Assembly: GCA_947446925.1 (NCBI GenBank)
Contig: CANFHU010000003.1
Location: 99,239-163,238, forward strand
Direction: 5' to 3'
DNA from: Flavobacteriia bacterium
GTDB taxonomy: Bacteria; Bacteroidota; Bacteroidia; Flavobacteriales_D; Crocinitomicaceae
DNA length: 64,000 nucleotides
In this document: positions 49,131 to 59,536 of the stretch, piece after piece
Position numbering within the stretch: the first letter of the stretch is position 1
How the letters are laid out: the number at the start of each line of letters is the position of its first letter
Position numbers and translations under genes: made by a program
Notes under the pieces: model-generated
Databases searched by the model: none
What the model saw: the letters and a program-made list of their open reading frames with translations, nothing else
Told to the model about the DNA's origin: nothing

Positions 49131-52100
49131 ATGAAATATATTAGTTTACTGCTGTTTTTGTTAGTTTTTGTTGGTACTAAAGCACAAGTTGGTACTTGTG
49201 GTTCCGGAGGTGCAAATATCGGGGGGCCTTATTCTGACAATACAACATTGAGTGCTGCAATTGTTTCTGGTACAACATTGACAACTGTTGGGCAAGAAGT
49301 TTTTTCACCAGCTTTAATAGGAGGATCAACGATAGATTTATATTATAAAGTAAATGGAGGTACATTAGGTTCGATTTCTTTCAGACTTTTCTTTAGTAGT
49401 ACACCTACTTCAAGTTTTGTCTATTCAGGAGTATCTGCTAATTTATATCCCCTTGGAAATTGTACAACACCAGTCGTGTCAGGTACAACGGATATGGCGC
49501 ATATTTCTACAAATCCTAATATTGTATTTAATGGTGTGTCAAATGTTGATTATATTTTAAAATTAACTTTAACAATTCCTAATGGTACGACACTAGGTTC
49601 AATAAATGTTGGTTATTATTACCATAATCCTCCAGTTACTTGTAATACATGTCAAAATGTTTGCCCGTCTAATCAATTACTTTCCGCTTCAGACAAAGAC
49701 TTAACTACAGCGTTTAATAGTTTAAAAACTAATTTGGTTGCTTTTGTTGGTAGTTTGTACAATATTCCTATTCCAAAAGGTCAGTCAAATACAATTTGTT
49801 TACCTGTAACGATTCCCGCTCAAACTACCACGATTGGTTTTAGACAATATTCTTCGTCTCCAATACAAAGTTGTACACAACCAGTCATTTCTTACGTATT
49901 AAAGGATCAAAATTGTAATCCAGTTACTTTTAATCCTACGAGACCAAATGCTAATAACTTTGGGAGTGGTTTTAATCCTGAATATGACAACCCTCCTGCA
50001 GGTAATTATATATTATGTGTAAAATATGATAATACAAATGGTACTTGCGAAACTATTTCACCAAATACAATTGGTACTTACATTGCAACAAGTTCTGTTA
50101 CAGTTCCGTGCGGCACAGTAGGTTTTGATTGGAAGTCAGGGCAAACAATTCCTACAGGAGATAATTTTACAACTTGTCAGAATACTAATTATCAATTGAA
50201 AGCGAACGCTAAGGCTACAGCAACTGAATATATTGCTCCTGGATTTGGAATTGTGCTTGGTTCTGGAACAATGAATATTGATAAAGTTGAAATTTCTGAA
50301 GGTGGTGGTGCTTATCAGAATATTGGTACAATTGTAAATTTACCTTTTTCTTCACCAAATTACGCTTATAATATCCGAATAAATGGAACGGTTGTTTCAG
50401 GACCAGTGACGATTAATATTGTTGATCATGCTACAGGTACTGTTGTTGCTTCTGCTCCATATTCTGCAAATGTTGTTATACCAATTCCTACAGGAACTTT
50501 AAAAGGAACAGCAACCTTCTCTGGACCTGGAGTTTCTAATTATCAACTTGATTATCCTTCTGCTGGTAAAACAGATTACACAGCAAATGGATATGCTATT
50601 TTTAATCCAAGTATTGCTGGAAATGGAACGCATACAATTACTTATACTTGGAATAATGGTACTTCTGCTTGTGGTACCGCGACTAAAACTGTAACAGTTT
50701 CTGGTTGTCCATTACCTCCAGTTACTTGTGCAACTTGTTCTAGTGCAACGTGTAAAGTTGTGGTTTCTTCCGGGACAGACTTATCAGATGCTAGACTGCA
50801 ATCTACAGCAGATATTACTGCTCAAAAAACAACAAATAATATTTCACTAAATATAAAACCTGGTGAAGTTAAAACGGTTTGTGTACCAGTGACAATTCCT
50901 GCAGATGCTACTGATTTTGGATTTAAGCATGCAATTCCAAGTTTTAACAACGCAAATTTATGTATTAACGGAGGAACAGATGCAAGTATTAAAAGAACAT
51001 ATACATTGCAATCTTCCAATTGTAGTGGTGTTAATATTCCACCCAAAACTGCAAATGGAGGTGGTGTAGGTAGTGGTTTTAACCCTGAATGGAAAGTAGC
51101 AGCAACGGCTGGAGCAGGTACAATTGTACCTGGTAATTATATTTTTTGTTTAACAGTTGAGTTAACGAGTAATTCTAATTGTGATTTTACAGATTTAGTT
51201 TTAGGTTATTATACAAATGGTACTATTCCTGTAGTACCACCATGTCCTACTGAAAAAACATATATTTCTTTAGATTGGAAACAAGTAAATCCATTTATTG
51301 CTTGGAATGCTAAATCATATGATTGTTCTTCACCGATCGATACTGTTTTTAAAAATGTTGATATAAATACAATTTCAACAGGTGGACAAATTCAACCATT
51401 TCCTGGTTTTAAAATGGATATGACTATGAATACAGGTTCAGATACCCAAACTTCAATGTTAGTTTCAGTAAATGGTGTTCCTTATTCTTATTATGGTCCT
51501 GCTGGAACTGCTCCAACTGGTGTGCTAGATTGGGGTAAAATGGCTACTGGTACACAAGAAGTTATGGAGCCTTATATTCCTAAAGGTGCAACAATAACAC
51601 TGAGTATTTGTGATACGCGTGCTGCGAATCAAAGTTTTGATTATACTATTTGGGATTATGCTACTGGAAATACATTAAAAACCGGAACAGCAACGCCGAA
51701 ATCAGGTACTTGTACAACTATTACATTTACATTGACATCGCCTACAATGACTTGGAAAATTGATGGCGCTTCTACTGGAGTGATAGATCATAATAACGGT
51801 TCATGTTCATTCGACCCTAAAGCCTTAACTGCTGGTAATCATACTTTACAGTATACCTTTACGAATGGTGCTGGATGCACAGTGACTGGAAATTTAGAAT
51901 CGTTTACTACTACTGGAGGTCCAACGATTACACCAACGACACCTTTGTCTGTTTGTGCTGGAATAACTTCAACAACGTTTACATACACTTCTACAGGTGC
52001 ACCAACAAAATATAGTATAGATTGGGACGCTGCAGCAAATACTGCAGGCTTTACGGATGTTGTCGATGCTATACTAACAACTACACCACAAACAATTTCG

Positions 52101-54764
52101 CTTTCTTCTAGTGCAGCTTCTGGTACTTATACAGGAACTTTAACCGTAAAAAATGCTTCAGGTTGTACAAGTACTGGACAAAACATTTCTGTAACTCTTT
52201 CTGCAGGTCCTTCAATAACAGGTATTTCGTATATGTGCATTGGTGAATCTATTCAATTAAATGGTTCAGGTACAAAAAATACAACAACACCTTGGAATTC
52301 AGCAACTCCAACGGTTGCTACTGTAAACTCAAGTGGTACTGTACTAGGAGTTACAGCAGGGACAAGTGTAATAACCTATAAGGATAATAATGGTTGTTCT
52401 TCAACTCAAACTGTTACAGTTAACGGTAACCCAACACTTACTGCTAATCCTACTTCCATTTTGGTTTCAGCAACTTCAGCAATAACTGTTGCAGGTGGCT
52501 CTGGAACTGCCGCTTCTTCAAATGCTTGGGTTTCTACCTCTACTGCTAATGCAACTATTGTTGGTGCAGGACAATCTGCTACCGTAACAGGTGTTGCAGT
52601 AGGAAATACGAATATTATTTATACGGATAATAAAGGATGCGATGATACGATTCAAGTTACGGTAACTATACCTGGTTGTCAAACTATTTCAAATCCTTCT
52701 GCTGCTCAAATTCTTTGTCAAGGTTCTGATCCAAGCCCTTTCTCTGTTTCCACTTCTGAAACAACTGCCAATAGTATTAATTTTGTTGTTTATCCTGCTT
52801 TGTTTAAACCAGCAAATGCAGCAGCAGTTTATAGTGGAATTGGTACAACTGGGGTATCTTTATCCAAAAAAACACCAACTGCAACTGGAATAGCTTCATT
52901 AGATTTACCGGCTTTAGGTTCAATTGGATCTTTACCAATAACACTAGCTGGAGATTATTATGTATACGCAATTTTAAATCCAGTACCAAGCGATGTAAAC
53001 TGTAGACCATATGCGGAAATAAAAGTTACGATTAAGGATAGTATCATCCCCGTAATTACTTCTGGAGCGGTTGCTTCCAATGCATCCACATTTACATGGA
53101 ATGATATTCCAACTGCTAGTAAATTTGGAATAGACACGGCAAGATCGGCTTCTATAATAACACCTTCTGTCTGGAAGCCTGCTGGCACTGTGATAAACTC
53201 AACTGGCGGTAGTGGGAATACCTTTACTTTCAGTAATATACCATTAGGTCAAACCGCACATATCAAAATTACCCCGCAAGATAATACTGGTTCAAGTTTA
53301 GCATGTTCAAATACTGCGATGTCTTCCGTGATTAATCCAAATTGTACGAAACCAATACCTATGGCTTTAACATCTCCAGTTGCGGTTTGTGAAGGGGCAT
53401 CTCTAAGTATTTTAGGTAGTTTAGATCCAAATTCAGTGCCTTCAAGTTATAAATGGAGAATTTCTCCAGATGGCATAAATTGGTCAGATGTTTCTGGACC
53501 TGATTTTGATGTTACCACTTTACCTTCTACTATATCAATATCGAAGACTAAGTTTTCGATGAACAATAATTTTGTAAAATTAGTTGTTACGGATAAAGCA
53601 ACTGGAGTATGTAAAGATTCTACATTACCAGTTAAAATTTTGGTTAATGAACTGCCAAATGCATCTTTATCAATTAATCCAGATCCAGCACAATTATGTA
53701 TTGGAGCAAGTCAAATAATTACTGTTACATTTCTTGGTAACAAAGGAACACCTCCATATATATTTGATTACACTTTGGATGGTGTTGTAAAAAAAGATTC
53801 TTCGTTGCTAGCATCAAGTGTATTAGCGTATGACTTTACAACGAATGACATTATTAAAGATTCTACTTTTGTACTTACTAATGTAACGGATAAAAATGGT
53901 TGTTCTAAAACAATTAGTTCAAATAATTCGGTTAGTATGCAAGTAATCGCTTCTCCTACACCTGTTTTTACTGCAGACCAAACAATTGGTTGCTATCCAT
54001 TTAAGGTTATTTTTACGGATAAATCTACGATATTAAACAAAGATGTCGAATGGGATTTTGGAGATGGGACTCCCGTTTCCAAAGATTTGGGATATACTTC
54101 CTATACTTTTAAGAAACCTGGTGATTTTACAATCACATTCAAATCTACTTTAAATGGTTGTTCTGATACTATGATGAAAACAGATTATATTCATGTTAAA
54201 GAGAGACCAATCGCGCAATTTTCATCCAATATTACAAATATTAATATGTTGGATCCTGAAATTCAACTAAAAAATACTTCTTCCACTAATTCTGTATACT
54301 TTAAATGGATATTTGGTGATGGTAGTCAAGTGGTCAGTACAATAAATCCAAAACATACGTTTGTCGGGCAAGGAAATGGTGGTTTACCTGATCCTGGTAA
54401 ATATGTTGTAGAATTGTATGCATATGTGAATCAGGATTGTTGGGATTCAACAAGTACAACTATTACAATTGACGATGAACAAATTTATTATATCCCTAAT
54501 ACGTTCACTCCAAATGGGGATGAAAAAAATAATGTTTTTCAACCAATTTTCACTACTGGTTATGATCCTCAAAATTATCATTTCTATATCTATAATCGTT
54601 GGGGTGAATTGATTTTTGAATCAAATAATGCTGCAATTGGTTGGGATGGTACTTATGGTAATAAACTATTAACCAATGAAACATATACTTGGAAATTACA
54701 ATTTAAAGAAAGATTGACAGAGAAGGAACATTACCTCACAGGTCATGTAAACTTAATTAGATAA
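49131..54764 (+). CDS. Giant T9SS type B cargo surface protein, 1877 aa
   Basis: A signal peptide (to about KAQ, residue 19) is followed by a long multi-domain extracellular part. Two related Cys-containing blocks, at about 170-330 (PVTCNTCQNVC ... VTIPAQTTTIGF ... GSGFNPEYDNPPAGNYILCVKYD) and 530-710 (PVTCATCSSATC ... VTIPADATDFGF ... GSGFNPEWKV ... GNYIFCLTVEL), look like an internal duplication. Big2-like Ig repeats follow (GVTAGTSVITYKDNNGC, near 1030-1100). PKD-like domains (WDFGDGTPVSKD, near 1640; WIFGDGSQVV, near 1730) come next. The C-terminal 90 residues (YIPNTFTPNGDEKNNVF, IYNRWGELIFES, IGWDGTYGNK) are the type B sorting signal. Ligand or adhesive role unknown. A hairpin terminator follows. 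Confidence 0.9.
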   Translation: MKYISLLLFLLVFVGTKAQVGTCGSGGANIGGPYSDNTTLSAAIVSGTTLTTVGQEVFSPALIGGSTIDLYYKVNGGTLGSISFRLFFSSTPTSSFVYSGVSANLYPLGNCTTPVVSGTTDMAHISTNPNIVFNGVSNVDYILKLTLTIPNGTTLGSINVGYYYHNPPVTCNTCQNVCPSNQLLSASDKDLTTAFNSLKTNLVAFVGSLYNIPIPKGQSNTICLPVTIPAQTTTIGFRQYSSSPIQSCTQPVISYVLKDQNCNPVTFNPTRPNANNFGSGFNPEYDNPPAGNYILCVKYDNTNGTCETISPNTIGTYIATSSVTVPCGTVGFDWKSGQTIPTGDNFTTCQNTNYQLKANAKATATEYIAPGFGIVLGSGTMNIDKVEISEGGGAYQNIGTIVNLPFSSPNYAYNIRINGTVVSGPVTINIVDHATGTVVASAPYSANVVIPIPTGTLKGTATFSGPGVSNYQLDYPSAGKTDYTANGYAIFNPSIAGNGTHTITYTWNNGTSACGTATKTVTVSGCPLPPVTCATCSSATCKVVVSSGTDLSDARLQSTADITAQKTTNNISLNIKPGEVKTVCVPVTIPADATDFGFKHAIPSFNNANLCINGGTDASIKRTYTLQSSNCSGVNIPPKTANGGGVGSGFNPEWKVAATAGAGTIVPGNYIFCLTVELTSNSNCDFTDLVLGYYTNGTIPVVPPCPTEKTYISLDWKQVNPFIAWNAKSYDCSSPIDTVFKNVDINTISTGGQIQPFPGFKMDMTMNTGSDTQTSMLVSVNGVPYSYYGPAGTAPTGVLDWGKMATGTQEVMEPYIPKGATITLSICDTRAANQSFDYTIWDYATGNTLKTGTATPKSGTCTTITFTLTSPTMTWKIDGASTGVIDHNNGSCSFDPKALTAGNHTLQYTFTNGAGCTVTGNLESFTTTGGPTITPTTPLSVCAGITSTTFTYTSTGAPTKYSIDWDAAANTAGFTDVVDAILTTTPQTISLSSSAASGTYTGTLTVKNASGCTSTGQNISVTLSAGPSITGISYMCIGESIQLNGSGTKNTTTPWNSATPTVATVNSSGTVLGVTAGTSVITYKDNNGCSSTQTVTVNGNPTLTANPTSILVSATSAITVAGGSGTAASSNAWVSTSTANATIVGAGQSATVTGVAVGNTNIIYTDNKGCDDTIQVTVTIPGCQTISNPSAAQILCQGSDPSPFSVSTSETTANSINFVVYPALFKPANAAAVYSGIGTTGVSLSKKTPTATGIASLDLPALGSIGSLPITLAGDYYVYAILNPVPSDVNCRPYAEIKVTIKDSIIPVITSGAVASNASTFTWNDIPTASKFGIDTARSASIITPSVWKPAGTVINSTGGSGNTFTFSNIPLGQTAHIKITPQDNTGSSLACSNTAMSSVINPNCTKPIPMALTSPVAVCEGASLSILGSLDPNSVPSSYKWRISPDGINWSDVSGPDFDVTTLPSTISISKTKFSMNNNFVKLVVTDKATGVCKDSTLPVKILVNELPNASLSINPDPAQLCIGASQIITVTFLGNKGTPPYIFDYTLDGVVKKDSSLLASSVLAYDFTTNDIIKDSTFVLTNVTDKNGCSKTISSNNSVSMQVIASPTPVFTADQTIGCYPFKVIFTDKSTILNKDVEWDFGDGTPVSKDLGYTSYTFKKPGDFTITFKSTLNGCSDTMMKTDYIHVKERPIAQFSSNITNINMLDPEIQLKNTSSTNSVYFKWIFGDGSQVVSTINPKHTFVGQGNGGLPDPGKYVVELYAYVNQDCWDSTSTTITIDDEQIYYIPNTFTPNGDEKNNVFQPIFTTGYDPQNYHFYIYNRWGELIFESNNAAIGWDGTYGNKLLTNETYTWKLQFKERLTEKEHYLTGHVNLIR

Positions 54765-54772
54765 TAAACTTT

Positions 54773-54799
54773 AGGCTGTTTCAATGAAGCAGCCTTTTT
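54773..54799 (+). terminator. Rho-independent terminator, second near-identical copy
   Basis: AGGCTGTTTC pairs with GAAGCAGCCT (one mismatch as G-T) around the loop AAT, followed by five T. Its sequence closely matches the hairpin at 39354-39381. It ends the giant surface-protein gene. Confidence 0.88.
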
Positions 54800-54807
54800 A
54801 AATTTAA

Positions 54808-57800
54808 ATGATGCCTCAATCTTTTAAACCGCTTGAAGTTCTGAATGCCTCTGCTGGCAGTGGTAAAACATATAGTCTCGTTCAAAAATACTTGAAACTT
54901 ATTTTGTCGCAAGTATCTGAAAAGAGTTTTAGTCATGTAATGGCGATGACCTTTACAAATAAAGCCGCATTTGAAATGAAACAACGTATTTTGGATGCGC
55001 TTGACGAAATCTCTTCGATAGAAACTTTAAGTGGCAAACGAAAACAAAAAGGGAGTGTAAAGATTGTACAACTTTCAAATGAACTACATATTTCTGAAAA
55101 GGAAGTGGTCGAACGGGCTAAATTAACACTAAAACAAATTTTACATCAATTCGAAGATTTTCATGTAATGACTATTGATAAATTTAATCTTCGATTGATA
55201 CGTTCATTTTCGAAAGAATTAGATTTACCAATTGATTCTAAAATAGTTTTGAATGAAGATGAGGTGCTTAGCGAAATCATCGAGAAATTGATGGATAGTA
55301 TTGATGCATCTGGAAATAATGCAATATCTTCCTTAATAATTAATTATTCGAAAGAAAAGTTGGAAGATGAGGAGACGTGGAATTTTCAGTCTCAATTACG
55401 AAGTTTTGCTACAATACTAACAAATGAAAAATATTTTAAGCAAATAGAAGTGCTGATAAATAATGATTATTCGAAAAATGCGTTTGTATCATTAAAGACA
55501 GCAATAAAAACGATAGAAGAAAATATTTCTACTAAAGCGAAAGAAGTATATCACGTATTTGAATCAGTGGATGAGAAAGACTTGCCTGGAGGTTCTACTT
55601 CTGGAAACGCATTTAGGAAGTTGATTTCAACTAAATTATTTGCGGGTGATGGTTTTGAAAATGGTTTTTTTTCGGAGGCGATGTTAAGAAATATTGAAAA
55701 CGGAAATAAAACCAAACAATTTCCAGAAACTTTAAAGTCGAAAAGTCTTTCATTTAATACTTTTTTTACACAAGATATTGCATCCTATTTTTTAATGAAA
55801 GAGGCATATAAGAATTTTTATAATATGGCTCTTTTGCAATCTATTTCAAAAGAATTAGAAGGTGTTCGTGAAACAGATAAAATTCTTCGAATCTCCGAAT
55901 TCAATAAATTAATCTCGGACTTAATTCGCGATGAAAATGCTCCCTTTATTTATGAACGAATAGGAAATCGTTTCAAACATTTTTTATTAGACGAGTTTCA
56001 AGATACTTCTCGTTTACAGTGGCAAAATATCGTCCCTTTATTACATGAATCGCTTGCAAATAAACAGGAGAATTTAATTGTTGGAGATGCAAAACAATCC
56101 ATTTATCGATTTAAAAATGGATTAGCAGAACAATTTGTTGCACTTCCTGCATTATATAATCCTGAAAACGATCCCAAAACAGAATTACTTTCAAATTATT
56201 TTGAAGAATTAGGGGTGAAAAATCCATTAAAATATAATTATCGATCAGCAAAAGATATTGTAAAATTTAATAACTTATTTTTTCAAGAAATTCAACAGTT
56301 TATTTCCTCCCATCACAAGGATTTTTATAAAGATGTATACCAAGATCCAAAAGGACAAGAAGGTGGATACGTAGAAATTATTTCGCACGAAAATGCAGAG
56401 GATACTAAAGATAAAACGCTACTTCAATTAGTGAAATGGGTTGAAGAACTTATGAAAGAAGGTTACGATGGAGGGGATATTTGTATTCTAGGGAATACTA
56501 AAAAAGAATGTAATACCTGGGCGATTGAACTATCTAAAAAGTATAAGGTAGTTTCAGATGATAGTTTACTTGTAAATTCCGACCATTATGTAAAATTAGC
56601 CATCGCTTTCCTTAAATGGCGTGCTAATCCAAAAGGTGAATTAGAAGCTAAAAGATTTTGTGAGTTGTATTTTTCTTGTTTTTCGGAGAATGAAATTGAA
56701 AGCCAAAATAATTATTGGAAAACATATGTAAACAAATCTAATAAAACAGTAACATTTTTTGATTCCAAGCATTTTATAGGAGATGTATTCGGTGCAGAAG
56801 AGAACTTCTATTATAAATATGATAGTTTATATATGTTATTGCAAGGTTTTTATAAAACATTAAATATAAATGAATTGAATAATACATATCTTCATCACTT
56901 GTCGGATATGTTGCATAATTTCGATGTTCTGCATGGACCAAATTTGGAATTGTTTTTAGAAGAATATGAGAAAACCGGAAAAAATAGCGCAATTCAAATC
57001 CCAGAGAATAAAGAAGCAATTAAAATAATGACCGGACATAAATCGAAAGGTTTAGAATTTCCTGTCGTAATTCTTCCAAATTTAGATTTTAGTTTAGACT
57101 CGAAAAAAGCAAAATATTTAATCCAAGACAATGGATATTTTTTGTATGCTGGCTTATCTGCAAAAAGTCCAATAAAAAGTATTGCCAATTTTACAAAACA
57201 AGAGAAGAGTCAAAACTTCATTGATAAATTAAACCTTTGTTATGTAATGATGACAAGACCAGTAGAAAGATTATACATTGGAAATTTATTTCAAAAAGGA
57301 AACTTTGGTGCTACATTTCACGATACAATTCTTGGTTTAGAACCAAACATATGGATAAGTAATTCAACTGAAAACCAATTTGTATATGGAGAAAAATCTT
57401 TGAAAACAGAAGGAAATAATAGTGCTCCTATAGATAATTTTACACCAACAAATTTTACCGATCGATTATGGTTTCCAGATATTTCTTTAAATGCTAGTTT
57501 ATTACAAGAAGATGCTGATTTGAATACTGCACGCAGATATGGAAATCAACTTCACGAGGCACTTTCATTTATAAATAGGGTAGAAGAAATTCCAGTTACT
57601 TTGGAATGGATGTATAAAGAGGGTAAAATTGAAATTGAATTTTTAGATCGAATTACAAATGAGTTATCAGTCATTTTAAACCATCCTGCGTACCAATTAT
57701 TGCTTAAAGATTCTACGAAAATTAGTAATGAACAAGTAATTATTATTGGACCAAAAGAAACTAAACGTCCAGATAAAATAATATTTAAAGAAAATGAAAC

Positions 57801-57948
57801 CATCGTTTTAGATTTTAAAACAGGTCTTTCAACTAAAAAGAATGAGAAACAAGTTTCGATGTACAAAAAAGTATTGTCTGAAATGAATTTCACGAATGTT
57901 AAAGGGTATCTTTTTTATACAGGTTCCTTGCAATTACAAGAAATATAA
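54808..57948 (+). CDS. AddA/RecB-like UvrD helicase-nuclease
   Basis: The 1046-aa protein has the UvrD-type superfamily 1 helicase domains: Walker A SAGSGKTYSL (about residues 16-25), Ia MTFTNKAAFEMKQRI, motif II LLDEFQDTSRLQW (near 395), motif III GDAKQSIYRFKNG, motif V GHKSKGLEFPVVI, and motif VI CYVMMTRPVERLYI. A C-terminal RecB-type nuclease has GPKETKRPDKI and LDFKTG (Asp-Lys pair), with the following Gln-rich QVSMYKKVL. These enzymes resect double-strand ends, usually with an AddB partner. No AddB gene is adjacent. The ATG at 54808 or 54811 is the start. Confidence 0.92.
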   Translation: MMPQSFKPLEVLNASAGSGKTYSLVQKYLKLILSQVSEKSFSHVMAMTFTNKAAFEMKQRILDALDEISSIETLSGKRKQKGSVKIVQLSNELHISEKEVVERAKLTLKQILHQFEDFHVMTIDKFNLRLIRSFSKELDLPIDSKIVLNEDEVLSEIIEKLMDSIDASGNNAISSLIINYSKEKLEDEETWNFQSQLRSFATILTNEKYFKQIEVLINNDYSKNAFVSLKTAIKTIEENISTKAKEVYHVFESVDEKDLPGGSTSGNAFRKLISTKLFAGDGFENGFFSEAMLRNIENGNKTKQFPETLKSKSLSFNTFFTQDIASYFLMKEAYKNFYNMALLQSISKELEGVRETDKILRISEFNKLISDLIRDENAPFIYERIGNRFKHFLLDEFQDTSRLQWQNIVPLLHESLANKQENLIVGDAKQSIYRFKNGLAEQFVALPALYNPENDPKTELLSNYFEELGVKNPLKYNYRSAKDIVKFNNLFFQEIQQFISSHHKDFYKDVYQDPKGQEGGYVEIISHENAEDTKDKTLLQLVKWVEELMKEGYDGGDICILGNTKKECNTWAIELSKKYKVVSDDSLLVNSDHYVKLAIAFLKWRANPKGELEAKRFCELYFSCFSENEIESQNNYWKTYVNKSNKTVTFFDSKHFIGDVFGAEENFYYKYDSLYMLLQGFYKTLNINELNNTYLHHLSDMLHNFDVLHGPNLELFLEEYEKTGKNSAIQIPENKEAIKIMTGHKSKGLEFPVVILPNLDFSLDSKKAKYLIQDNGYFLYAGLSAKSPIKSIANFTKQEKSQNFIDKLNLCYVMMTRPVERLYIGNLFQKGNFGATFHDTILGLEPNIWISNSTENQFVYGEKSLKTEGNNSAPIDNFTPTNFTDRLWFPDISLNASLLQEDADLNTARRYGNQLHEALSFINRVEEIPVTLEWMYKEGKIEIEFLDRITNELSVILNHPAYQLLLKDSTKISNEQVIIIGPKETKRPDKIIFKENETIVLDFKTGLSTKKNEKQVSMYKKVLSEMNFTNVKGYLFYTGSLQLQEI

Positions 57949-58076
57949 TCCAATTTCCAAAATCTAAGTATACGTTTTTTGTATTATAGAAGTGTTATTT
58001 TAAACTTCTAGTATAAAATTCGTTTTAATGGTTTAAACAAGATAAATCTTGCAGATTAAACTTCATATTTTTTTCA

Positions 58077-58084
58077 TACATTTG
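58077..58084 (+). promoter_or_regulatory. Candidate promoter -7 element (TACATTTG) for the 58103 gene
   Basis: TACATTTG matches TAnnTTTG and ends 18 bases before the ATG at 58103. A TTG at 58049-58051 is too far upstream (25 bases) to be a proper -33 box. Confidence 0.35.
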
Positions 58085-58102
58085 CTTATATACATTTAGC
58101 TT

Positions 58103-59527
58103 ATGACATCCAGTACAAGACTAACAACAGAAGATAAAGCACTAAAAATTAATTTAACAGCGGATATTTATGGCTGTTTTGCTGAAATTGGTGCAGGACA
58201 AGAAGTTGCTGCTAATTTTTTTAAAGCAGGTGGTAGTTCAGGTACAATTGCCTATACACAATCTGCTTACGATATGAAAGTGTCGGATGCAATGTATGGA
58301 TCTGCTTCGCGTTACGTTTGTGAAGATCGTTTACTTACGATGTTAGAAACAGAATATGAAACGATGAAGTATAGATTGCCCGAGAAACAAAAAACAACGC
58401 GTTTTTTCGCTTTTTGTAATACAGTTGAATCGTTAAATTATCATAGAACGAATCAAGGTCAAGGCTGGATCGGCATCCGTTTTCAACGTGCGCTTGGAGA
58501 AGAACATAATGATGTTGTTCTTCATGTGAACATGCATGATAATAACAATAGAAGTCAACAAACGGCTTTGGGAATTCTTGGAGTAAATTTGATTTACGCA
58601 TGTTTTTTCAACTATGATAATATTGATGATTTTATTTCTGGTATTGTTACACGTTTACCGAGAGAACGTATTGAAATTGACATGTTACGCGTCTCAGGTC
58701 CTGCTTTCGATGGAATTGATAACCGTGTAATTGCAATGAATTTGGTGAAAAGGGGGGTGACAGATGCTACCATGTTTGATTTGTGTGGTACAGTCCTGCA
58801 ACCTGCAACTGCTTTATATAAGAAAAACATCCTATTGATGCGCGGTCGTTTTAGACCAGTCACCAAAGTGCATATTGATATGATAGAGCAAGGTACCAAA
58901 CAGTTTTTACTTGAAAATGGGGTTAAAGAAGACAATGTAGCAGTTGTATTTGAACTTACTCTGAAAGATTTAACTGCGGATGGTAAAATTTCAGAGAAGG
59001 ATTTTATTGATCGTGCTGAATTATTATGTTCATTAGGGTATACTGTAATGATTTCCAATTATTTGAAACATTACAAAATGATGGATTATCTTGCAACAAT
59101 TGCGCGAGAACAATTAATGGGCGTCATTTTAGGTGTTTACAATGTGCATGCTATTTTTGACGAACGTTACTATGATAACTTACGAGGAGGTATCTTAGAA
59201 GCATTTGGTCGTGGATTTGGACATAATGTGAAAATGTTTGTATATCCTGCGAACGATGTGGAAACAGGAGATTTATATAGCTTAGATAAATTAGAAATTC
59301 CAGAGAAATTTAAAGGATTACTTCAATTTTTGAAAGAAAACAACAAAATTGAGGCAATTCAAAATTTTGACACCCAATTGTTACACATACTTTCGGACGA
59401 TGTGCTTTCGAAAATTAATGCAGGAGCTACTAGTTGGGAAAATGATGTTCCAGAAGAGGTAGTAAAAGCAATTAAATTTTTCGAACTTTTTGGTTATGCC
59501 AAAAGAGAAGAAGTAGTTACGCAATAA
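58103..59527 (+). CDS. Conserved protein of unknown function, 474 aa
   Basis: This soluble protein (no signal, no membrane helix) has very strongly patterned, enzyme-like blocks: ADIYGCFAEIGAGQEVAANFF near residue 15, YGSASRYVCEDRLLTMLETEYE near 65, GWIGIRFQ, DVVLHVNMHDNNNRSQQTALGILGVNLIYA near 135, VSGPAFDGIDNRV, and LLMRGRFRPVTKVH near 248. I recall homologues labelled nicotinate-nucleotide adenylyltransferase, but a proper HxGH nucleotidyltransferase motif is absent; GRFRPVTKVH only resembles it. His, Asp and Asn clusters (HVNMHDNNN) suggest metal or nucleotide binding. It is followed by a WYL regulator nine bases downstream, which may be functionally tied to it. Confidence 0.75.
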   Translation: MTSSTRLTTEDKALKINLTADIYGCFAEIGAGQEVAANFFKAGGSSGTIAYTQSAYDMKVSDAMYGSASRYVCEDRLLTMLETEYETMKYRLPEKQKTTRFFAFCNTVESLNYHRTNQGQGWIGIRFQRALGEEHNDVVLHVNMHDNNNRSQQTALGILGVNLIYACFFNYDNIDDFISGIVTRLPRERIEIDMLRVSGPAFDGIDNRVIAMNLVKRGVTDATMFDLCGTVLQPATALYKKNILLMRGRFRPVTKVHIDMIEQGTKQFLLENGVKEDNVAVVFELTLKDLTADGKISEKDFIDRAELLCSLGYTVMISNYLKHYKMMDYLATIAREQLMGVILGVYNVHAIFDERYYDNLRGGILEAFGRGFGHNVKMFVYPANDVETGDLYSLDKLEIPEKFKGLLQFLKENNKIEAIQNFDTQLLHILSDDVLSKINAGATSWENDVPEEVVKAIKFFELFGYAKREEVVTQ

Positions 59528-59536
59528 ATAAAACGA

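Noticed and set aside
57552..57893. 113-codon - strand frame in the AddA-like gene
   Set aside because: Antisense to the nuclease domain with no start or motif support.
58848..58890. NadD-type nucleotidyltransferase site in the 474-aa protein
   Set aside because: GRFRPVTKVH only resembles GxFxPxHxGH and lacks the second His, so no NadD claim is made.
58612..59058. 148-codon - strand frame inside the 474-aa gene
   Set aside because: Antisense shadow of a densely conserved coding region.
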